This document shows, piece after piece, positions 56,046 through 64,000 of a stretch of DNA of 64,000 bases. The notes beneath the pieces are model-generated. The model worked only from the letters and a program-made list of their open reading frames with translations. It was not told the origin of the DNA and did not search any database. This DNA is from Chimonanthus salicifolius (Eukaryota; Streptophyta; Magnoliopsida; Laurales; Calycanthaceae), in the NCBI GenBank assembly GCA_013350335.1, contig CM023536.1:12467520-12531519 (forward strand). Direction: 5' to 3'. A program made the translations under genes and the position numbers. Each line of letters begins with the position of its first letter. Position 1 is the first letter of the stretch.

Positions 56046-56580
56046 AAGGTCTGTTTGGTAAGTTATTCAACATAGAATGAAAATGGCTCAATTCAACGTA
56101 AAAGCATACCTGTTTTTAAAGAACAAAAGTGAAAAAAGAAAAAAAAATTGATTGGTGCACCAATAATTTTATCCTTGAAGCACCAAACAAACGAGAGGAA
56201 AAAAAGAGGGATTGAAAAAAAAATTGGACAAAATTGATATTTCACTTATTTTTTGTGCACGTAAAAGTGTTGGTACATAAATCACTTCTCCTAAAAAACC
56301 AAACAAGAATGTCATCATTAGCTTAACTTTTAAAATTTATTCTTCCACCAAACACGCTCACTCTAATCATTCTTATTCTCAATGCCTCTTTATCATTGTG
56401 AATAAAAAACAAGATCTTAGATTTATTTGATAGGTTATTCAAAATAGAACGAGAACAATTTTCATTCCCTCCTCTTTAATAAAAATAAAAGTGTCACTGA
56501 AAATCAACTATAAACAGTTTTCTAAAACCATTCTTGTTTTCAATAATTTTTTATCATTTTATATACAAAATAAGACCTTA
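56046..56580. mobile_element. Possible pair of adjacent MITEs
   Basis: AAGGTCTGTTTGGTAAGTTA...AAAAAACAAGATCTTAG is followed by a similar unit ATTTATTTGATAGGTTATTC...CAAAATAAGACCTTAAA. AAGGTCT / AGACCTT form short inverted ends. Both contain CATTCTT / ATTCTCAATG blocks. No TSD could be established. Confidence 0.4.
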
Positions 56581-56724
56581 AATATAATTTGTACTTTGTA
56601 GTGTTCATTTTTACTGGTCGCGACTTGGCCAAGTTTCACTTGGCAAATCTCCAAGGCTAATGCTCCCAACTAAATCACTCATTACTCATGTGAATGAAGT
56701 AAATAGACTTCAGTAAATGAGTTT

Positions 56725-56910
56725 TTTTGTTTTTGAAGACCAAAGTATCAAAGCATCTCACTAAATTAATTCTTGAAACATATGCAACCCTCTCTATCCA
56801 CACACAGCGAGTAAACCTATGGAGAATGGCCCTATGTATTGAACGTGAATTGAATACAAAACCTCTTACATTTTGATCGAGTTTTTGATAATCACGCCAA
56901 CTTCTGCAGG
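56725..56910 (-). mobile_element. SINE family A copy
   Basis: TTTTTGAAGACCAAAGTATC, CACTAAATTAATTCTTGAAA, CCACACACAGCGAGTAAACC, GTGAATTGAATACAAAACC in complement order. Confidence 0.6.
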
Positions 56911-59419
56911 GTTCTTCAAGAAATGAGTTTGTCTACAAGATTAATGCAATTAGTTCAACTTATTTAGATAAATGTTTAATAAAACCCACATTAGATGATG
57001 TCATGCTTTGCTTTTAAGTCAGGGCAAATTTTATCCACTGTGCATCAGAGATGGAATTGGGATGCATTTATGTCTTTTATGTTCATTGGTGGATTTAATT
57101 CAAGTGGCTATTAATTAGTTAGATTTTCCTTCAACTTTCATATCCTCCTATTCTCATATAATAAATTTTTCAGTGCCCATTTAGTGGAGGTCCCATACCC
57201 TTTGAGTCTGGTCAACCTCTTAAGAAGTTTTTTTCAAATGATTAGATGATTGTTCTTTTCTCATGCTTTACTCCAAAGAAAGATACTCAAAGGGCTTAAA
57301 CCAGAAGAATGCTTTTTTTCCTTAATTTTTAAACTCATCGGATTTGTCCACATCCATGGTGATGTTGACCATCAGTAGCTAACATCTTCCACATTATTAC
57401 TGCATAATCTAGTTTTTAATAATTAATTAACTGCAGTTAACACCCTAGTTTGTGAATTCGAATGACTTAATTTTAAAATTGATGATGACGACAACGATGA
57501 TATTAACACAATCATTTCAATAATGATGATGATCCATAATAGTATTGAAGGAAAATTGCAACTTCAAAAGCAACACACAGATGAACATGGTGGATAAGGC
57601 TAGAATTTGCACTGTTTATCAAGTGGACATTGGACAATGCTCTGTGGAGTGTCGCGGCCGGTGAGCAATTTTAACTTCTGTTTGTGGAACCAAAAGTCGA
57701 CTGAGCTGTTTCAGTGATCATCTTGGTCAAATAAGGTATTAACTATCATTTGATAGATTCTAATCTAAGAGATTAGGAGAAAATCTACTTAAAATCACTA
57801 GATCAGGAAAGGTCTATGAAGATGAGATGGAGATCCACTTATACATGGTCTCCTCTTTTAACTCAAGATCACAACAAACTCTTGTAATTCAAAGGGTCTT
57901 CTACCTGACCAAGAACAGAGCACGTACCGGGTTTTCCTGGTCTAACCGGCCAGCCAGGATCAGATTTTAGAACAGTGATTTTAATCATCACATCAGGGTG
58001 GGTGGTACTTGTGTATTGTTGAGTATGCATCAGTTTCAGCGATCTTTCAGTGTTCATTTTTTAGTCATTAAGGATTGTTGCATCCTTTTGTTTCTAGCAT
58101 GGACCATTGCTGGAGGTTATGTGATGAAAGCTAACCTTATCCATGTGTACAATGGAGAAAACAACCATGTTCAAGTGACCAAGTTATAAAAAACTAAGCA
58201 TAAAATTTGAAATTTGCATGAATCCAAAAATCGTTGAAAACAATCACATTACGAAGAGTTAAACTTGGTGCATCTGAATTCACCAGGTGTAGACCAGAAA
58301 AAATTAGAATAGGATGAGTAAAACTCAAACACCAAACACTATACATCTAAGTAAAATAGTTTCGATGTGAAGAGAATACCTCAACTTGGTTTTACAACTA
58401 ACAACAAATGCAATAAAATAGCAATAATACCAATGGCTCATCTATAGTTTTCCCTGAAAAGTACAAAGAAGGTTAATGCATTTATGATTTCAATTGTCTT
58501 TGGATATGTTTCAGGAAATGTGTCAATAATATGTTCCTTATCAAAGGAGAAAATATGAACAAATTTCAGTACTTGTTCTTAAGACTGGGATTATACCACA
58601 ATTGCATGAACACTTAAAACATGGCTTCTCATGGATCCAACCAGATGTACATATGCAGAGAAACAAGAACCGTGAGAAATAGTCCTATATTGGCCCTTTC
58701 ATCTCCATTTGACATCTTACCAGAGTTGCTGATCGAGTGTATCCTCTTTATAGAGTAGCATACTGCTACTTGGTTCACTTCTGTTCTCGCAAAAACTACA
58801 AGGTAAAATGCCATTGAGATTTAGATATTTAAGCAACAAAGTTTTGTAATCCTAAAACACAAGTAATTGAATAGTTATCAACACATCACGAGAAAGTAGC
58901 TTATACAGCAAGGCTTGGCTGATTTTTCTTTTGGAAACTATATAAGTTTTAATTTCATAGCATCAGGCTTAAAATGAATAGAGAAATTATGAAGAGTTTC
59001 TTTGCAGGCCATTGCTGCAAATGCATCCACTGAAGAAGCTAAAAGACAGGAACAAGAAACTAGTCAATTTGGAAAAGATAAGAAAACTGTCCAACAATGC
59101 ATACTTTTTTCTTAGCTGAGGGGACGGGTGTAAAGGAAAAGGATGGGTAGGACACCTCATGGTTAAACCCAGCACTGACTCGAGCCTGGTTCAACATTTA
59201 AAGGCCCAACATAATAATGGGATTTGAGAACTCAATGCCTTTTTTCTTTTCTTTTTTTCCTTTTTTTTTTGAGAGACAAAGAGAACCCAATACCAACCTC
59301 ACTAGAGAACAAGAGAGAGAAGAGTGTTTATAGAGGAAAAATGAAGTGCTTAATCTTTGTAGAGAATACCCTTATATTTATACTAGTTGCTCTACAAGAA
59401 AGCCCTAAAAGGGAGGATT
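56911..59419. other. Mostly unique DNA, no gene assigned
   Basis: Less repetitive than the rest. 58990-59119 looks exon-like on the plus strand: TTTCTTTGCAG is a good splice acceptor, followed by an open frame AIAANASTEEAKRQEQETSQ ending in TAG at 59117. No homologous upstream exon or family was recognised. 57900-58060 (minus) has an open stretch with PGWPVRPGKPGTCSV. Both could be chance or a decayed gene fragment. Confidence 0.3.
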
Positions 59420-60764
59420 AATCAAAGATTATAGCCACTTTGGGCCAATTAGTTTACTACGAAGCATGTGTAAGTTGTTGGCCAAGTTGTTAGCAGAGAA
59501 GCTTAACAATTGTTCTGAAGACAATATTGGTGAAACTCAAGGGGCACCTGCGGAAGATATGCAAGTTTTGGATGCGGTCTAAATTGCTAATAAGGTTATC
59601 CACATCTGCAGGAGAGTGAGGAGTGTACTGTAATGAAGATTGACATGGAAAAGGCATATATGATTGTGTAGAGTTGGGTTTTGTGGATTATCTCTTTGGA
59701 AGAATGGGTCTTAAGGATAAGTGGAGGATGTGGATGAAAGCGTATATAACAGGAACTTCTTACTCGATGTTGGCTAGTGGGTCACTTACTCCAGTTCAAG
59801 CTGCAAGGGGTTTAAGAAAAGGGGACCCTCTCTCCCCTTTCAGTTTTACTATGGTGGCGGATGGCAAGGGAGGTCCTATAGTTTTTCATTTTTCAATTTG
59901 CAAATGAACCCTATTGTTTTGTGAGGTTTCTAAGAAGGCATTAAGTGGATAAAGACACAGTACTTAGGTGCTTTGAGTTAGTGTCATGGCTTAAAGTGAA
60001 TTTGGGTAAGAGTGTAGTGGTTGAGGTGGAAATGGAGGATAGAGTAAAGAAACTGGCTAGGGAGGTAAAGTGTAGAGCAGGGGAACTTCCAATGACATAC
60101 CTCAGGTTGTTGGTGGGAGCTAACCCTAAATCAAAGAAACTCTAGAATCCAGTTATAGAGAAGTTTGAAAAGAGATTGATGGGGTGGATGAACAGTTGTT
60201 TGTTAGTGGAAGACTTGCTTTGATCAATGGGATCCCATCTAACTTACCATATGCTATTCCTCGCTTTTTGAGATGTCAGAAAATGTGATGGAAAGCTTAA
60301 AAAGTTCCCCAAGGGACTTTCTATGAGATGATACAAGTGAGAAGAAAAATATTCATATGGTGAGGTAGAAGGAGATTGTCAAGTCTAAGAATGAGGGAAT
60401 TTGGCTTTAGTAAGTTTCCAAAAAAGGAGGCAGACTCTTTTATGTAAGTGGACTTGGGGTTAGGAACGAAACAAGTGTTTTGTGGCACAAAGTGTTGGAG
60501 GCAAGATACAGGGTAAAAGGAGTGGGGGGTTGGGATGTGGGTTATGCGAGATACTTATAAAACGGGGGTAGTTAAAAGAGAGGTGCGGAGGGTGTTCAGA
60601 CAAGCTTTTAGATTTTTAGTAGGCAAAGGTAATAATATACTGCTTTCAGTTGACTTTTGAGTGGGAGAGTTAAGTCTAAAAAACTCATTCCTGAGGTTAT
60701 TCTGAATAATGAAGGACAAAAAGGTTACAATTGACAAGTGTTATGAATATGTGAAAAGTCATGC

Positions 60765-61955
60765 TACTAGCAAAATTTGATCCGACCCAATTATCCGAAC
60801 CGAACACGAGCATTTTAAATGGGTAAGGGTTTCAAATTTTGTGACTTGAACCCGAAATAGACCGAAACTAACTAACTCGGTTAATAAACAAGTAATGGGT
60901 TGAGGGTTATTGACTCAAACCCGAATAAAACCCGACCCGAAACCAAACTGAACCAACCCCTTGCAAGTCTAGCTTGAACCAGTCTCATTCCTTTCATCTA
61001 GACTTCTACACCCTCTATTGTTTTCTACTTACCCTACACGACCTAGACACGACCTCCCTGCCCTCATGAGCTCCACCAGTTTGTTGTCTCCATCCATGAG
61101 CCATCCCAATTTTAGTTTTAATGGAAGCATAGTTGGAAAAAAAATCAGTCTTAGTATCTATTTTCGCCCCATATTCAATTCAGTTGGTTTCTAACATCAT
61201 CCAACCGTCTGATTATGTTGCTAAATAAATTCAAACTCAAGTAGTGGACGCACATGAGTTTGAAGGGAGTGTTGGGATATATCTTAAGATCTAAGGTTGA
61301 TATAATGAGATTATACTTATCTTTCATCTAATCAGTTACAAGTAATGTATATATTTTGTATTTTGTGTTATTAAAATATTGTTTGGCTTGACGGCCAAGA
61401 ACCCGCCTCAGAAAGCGGGATCTCGTGTTCGATTCATGCTCAACCCCAAAGAGCCACTCCCCGTAGCTTTACCCGGTGTGTGCAGATTGAGAGGTTTTCA
61501 CATGCCCCGAAAGATTAGTCGGTAAGATGCTTGGACACCTTCGGTCATCAAAAACAAAAATTGTTTGCACATTGAATTTAAAAAGGTTACTATTAAAGGT
61601 GCAATTGAAAGATTTCTTACATGTTTTTCATTTTTATGATCCTATTGAAATGTTTTTTATATGTTAATTTATCATCTATAAATATTTTAATGCTCATGTA
61701 GATATTTAAAATTTCTAAATGTTTCCATATATGAACGTTCAGCTAGTGAACATTTGTTTAATTTTTTTTTAAAGAATTATGGATATTTTATTGTTTAATC
61801 TTTTTTTATTTTAAAATGAGCTAAAAGTCTCTATTGGTAACTTGAAATTCGAGTTGATCCAACCCAAACCGACTAACCTATTTAATAAACAAGTAATGGA
61901 TTGAGGGTTGTTGACTCGAACTCAAATAAGACCCGACCTAACTTGTTGCCAGGTT
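60765..61955. mobile_element. Insertion in LINE, 'ACCCGACC' repeat ends
   Basis: 60780-60980 and 61830-61955 share AATAAACAAGTAATGG(G/A)TTGAGGGTT(A/G)TTGACTC and ACCCGACC in the same orientation, suggesting terminal or sub-terminal direct repeats of a non-autonomous element. A SINE (61386-61559) sits between them. Class and TSD unresolved. Confidence 0.4.
61386..61559 (+). mobile_element. SINE family A, best-preserved copy
   Basis: 174 bp flanked by a perfect 8-bp TSD ATTGTTTG (61378-61385; 61560-61567). Head GCTTGACGGCCAAGAACC, stem CCCGC / GCGGG, B box GTGTTCGATTCATG, body CCCGTAGCTTTACCCGGTGT, GAAAGATTAGTCGGTAAGAT, tail CACCTTCGGTCATCAAAAAC. It serves as the reference for about a dozen diverged copies in this window. 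Confidence 0.85.
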
Positions 61956-62080
61956 TAGATCATGTGGTAGAAAAGCTTTGAGGGACCACAAGATAAAGGC
62001 ATTGAGAACTTGTTGCGAGTTCTTCAAGAAATTGAGACTTATAGGGAGGAAAATAGATGCTTATGCATGGGGACCCCTTT

Positions 62081-62359
62081 ATGTAGAATAATAATAAGAA
62101 AATAAGGAGAAGAGAGAATATGGAGAAGAATTCTTCTCTGAAATTGTATTTAACGTGAATAAGAAAGAGAGTATACAGCAGTATAAATATATTACAGAGA
62201 GCCATCAGAGTGGCCAAAAAAGGAAAGAACAAATCAGTTACACCAGTAACAAATCTATTTACAACTAATACGTTGACTTTGCAAAGTAGATGATTCGGGT
62301 CAACTCTGTCCAGAAAGGGTCCCACAACACCCAACGTGTCTGAAGTGGATTCCACAACA
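62081..62359 (-). repeat. Mini-element 3' LTR
   Basis: 279 bp, TGTAGAATAATAATAAG...GATTCCACAACA on the plus strand; collinear with 62670-62950 with scattered differences. Confidence 0.88.
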
Positions 62360-62369
62360 CTCCCCCTCA

Positions 62370-62566
62370 AGTTGTTTTGAAGGTGTCTAGTAGACCCAGC
62401 TTCCTAACAACCCAAGTGAGCTAAGTTCGAGGAATTGCCTTGGTTAACATGTCCGAAGCTGATCTTTGGAGTGCAGATAAGGAGTGAATAGCCGGCCTTC
62501 AGAAATATGCTGACAAAAGAAGTGACAATCAACTTCAATGTGCTTAGTCTTCTCACAAAAGACTCT
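62370..62566 (-). pseudogene. Copia RNase H C-terminal fragment
   Basis: Minus-strand reading [20 protein letters not shown], then LHSKDQL, then (shifted) ADMLTKAI and KLGLLDTFKTT followed by a stop, adjoining the purine tract. This is the normal end of copia pol in its normal orientation for this element. Confidence 0.8.
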
Positions 62567-62662
62567 TGTTGGGTGCAAGTGGGTCTTTACTTCAAAGCAT
62601 AATGGCAATGGCTCCATTGCCAAATATAAGGCTCGCCTAGTTGCCAAAGGCTTCACGCAGGC
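62567..62662 (+). pseudogene. Copia reverse transcriptase start, inverted in the element
   Basis: Plus-strand reading [20 protein letters not shown] then [12 protein letters not shown], the highly conserved N-terminal block of copia RT. It is open across its 30 or so codons but runs opposite to the LTRs, PBS and RNase H fragment. Confidence 0.85.
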
Positions 62663-62669
62663 CATACCA

Positions 62670-62950
62670 TGTATAATAATAATAAGAAAATAACGAGAAG
62701 AGAGAATATGAAGAATAATTCTTCTCTGAAATTGTACTGAATGTGAATAAGAAAGAGAGTATACATCAGTATAAATAGATTACAGAGAGACATAAGGATG
62801 GCCAAAAAAGGAAAGAACAAATCAATTATATCAATCACAAATATATTTACAACTAATACGTTGACTTTCCAAAGTAAGATGATTCGGGTCAACTCTGTCC
62901 AGAAATGGGTCCCAAAATAACCAACGTGTCTTGAAGTGGTTCCCACAACA
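62670..62950 (-). repeat. Mini-element 5' LTR
   Basis: 281 bp, TGTATAATAATAATAAG...GGTTCCCACAACA on the plus strand. Confidence 0.88.
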
Positions 62951-64000
62951 CTTTATGGGATTAAAATGTTCATACATGCATTGAGATGTTACAGAAGAAT
63001 ATTGGTCTTCATCTCACCTTTGCTCTTGGACTTGGAAAATCAAGGCTCCTACTAGAGTCCTAGTCTTTAGGTGGTGTGTAATTAAGGGCAAAGTTTTAGC
63101 TAGATGTAATTTGTGGAGTAGAGGGGTTGTCCCAAGGGATGGTAAATGGTTTGCGTGCTATGTAAGAGGGAAGATGAAGATATAGATTCTTGTACTTTAT
63201 CAATAAAGTTGTGGTATAAGTTTTTTGAGATGATGAGCTATTTTCGGTCTTGCTAGAATTTTTTTGATCAAGTGTTGGGGAATTAGGAATAGGCCGTTTT
63301 AGGAGAAGGAAATAGCATGGGATACAATTCCAACTACAACTTTGTGGTTGATCTAGAGGTAAAGAAAAATGCTAACATTTTTTAGGACAAGTAAAATATT
63401 GGGATCAAGGTTTTCAAGAATGCTAAGTTAAAACTTCTTGGCTGGATAAGGGTTTGTAAGGATTTGAGGGTTTTTAGTCTTTGATTTAGTAAGGTGGTGG
63501 AGAGAATGTTAATGAAGGGGTCCCAACAACAGACATATAGTGGATATTTGAAACCTCCCCTAAAGGGATATTCCAAATTCAACATTGATGGGCAGTAAGA
63601 GGGAAACCTAGTATAGCAAGAATAGGAATGGTGTTACATGATGAAAATGGGGAGATGGGGGTTTCTTTCTCAATGGGTTTCCTTCTAAATCCTTGTGGGA
63701 GTCCGAGACTTAATGAAGCAGAATTGTGTAAAGGTCATGGGAGGGGAGGTTTCTCATTGAGGTGACTCTAAAAACGGGATTCAATGGCCTAAGAGCAAAA
63801 AGAAATTTCCTTGGAAGTTGATGTCTATCTATAGGGCTATTCAAAGAATATGCAAGGAAAGAGAGATTTCCTTCAAACATGTAAGAGGAAAAGTAAATGG
63901 AGTGGTTGACCTTTTCAGCCAAAGCAGAAGTTGAGACATGATGCTTTTGTTGGTTTTTATTAATGTTTATTGTATCTTGATGTCAGTTTGGATCTCCTAT

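Larger units (their letters stand above)
62081..62950 (-). mobile_element. 870-bp LTR element with inverted interior segment
   Basis: LTRs 62081-62359 and 62670-62950 (TG...CA), perfect TSD CTTTA (62076-62080; 62951-62955). In minus orientation a PBS stub TGGTAT follows the 5' LTR and a purine tract GAGGGGGAG precedes the 3' LTR. The 310-bp interior holds a copia RNase H end on the minus strand but a copia RT start on the plus strand, i.e. one part is inverted. It lies in the LINE between its RT and zinc-binding parts. Confidence 0.88.
59420..63950 (+). pseudogene. Plant L1-type LINE, decayed and interrupted
   Basis: RT domain: FGPISLLRSMCKLLAKLLAE-like start near 59450, MKIDMEKAY near 59635, GFVDYLFGRMGLKDKWRMWM, GLRKGDPLSPF, then QFANEP where the catalytic FADD should be, so the site is lost, then RCFELVSWLKVNLGKSVVVE. 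After insertions at about 60765-61955 and 62081-62950, the zinc-binding region resumes near 63040 (KAPTRVLVFRWCVIKGKVLA), then an RNase H region (KGYSKFNIDGQ; IARIGMVLHDENGEMGVSFS; SPRLNEAEL; SFKHVRGKVNGVVDLFSQSR). Frameshifts and stops throughout. An RNase H domain after RT is known for some plant L1 elements. Confidence 0.8.

Overview
The window reads as transposon-rich nuclear DNA from a flowering plant, probably a eudicot with a medium-to-large, AT-rich genome. The only recognisable host gene is an intronless ALOG/LSH transcription factor at 39498-40154 (+). Nearly everything else can be assigned to mobile elements, several of them datable by nesting and target-site duplications (TSDs). 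No bacterial, organellar, rRNA or CRISPR features were seen.

0-26 kb is a nested retrotransposon stack. An old copia remnant (1581-2082 and 25692-25789) was split by a chromodomain-type Ty3/gypsy element on the minus strand (Gypsy-1, 2083-25686, perfect TSD CAATC, pol broken by stops and shifts). Gypsy-1 was then hit by a hAT-like element (3030-4254), a long LTR-bearing insertion (5128 to about 10230), a very young non-autonomous copia element (11336-14714, TSD GTTTT, 692-bp LTRs differing at one base by eye) and a plus-strand gypsy (Gypsy-2, 16442-25176). The 5' LTR of Gypsy-2 was itself hit by a 4.1-kb solo LTR (19526-23629) full of hairpins. Gypsy-2 carries an intact small ORF with three zinc knuckles between its primer-binding site and its broken gag.

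26-36 kb holds LTR-derived DNA with two solo LTRs (gypsy-like 27222-29873; copia-like 30394-32158, perfect TSD CACAT), then a 1.9-kb terminal-inverted-repeat element carrying a minisatellite of about 150 bp. 36-57 kb holds the LSH gene in a field of short elements: two tRNA-like SINE families (one copy of each with a perfect TSD), hAT-like MITEs built around TATCGGCCGATA, a LINE 3' end, and a 100-N assembly gap lying inside a tRNA-Trp-like sequence.

57-64 kb holds a decayed plant L1-type LINE (reverse transcriptase, zinc-binding and RNase H remnants, about 59.4-63.95 kb). It is interrupted by a repeat of about 1.2 kb containing a complete SINE, and by an 870-bp LTR element with perfect TSD CTTTA whose 310-bp interior has a piece of reverse transcriptase in inverted orientation.

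The most unusual points are the extra zinc-knuckle ORF, the deletion-fusion ORF in the young copia element, the recurrence of short CG-containing palindrome arrays in the LTRs of unrelated families, the hairpin arrays in the 4.1-kb solo LTR, and the internally inverted mini-LTR element. Percent identities were not computed; comparisons are by eye.
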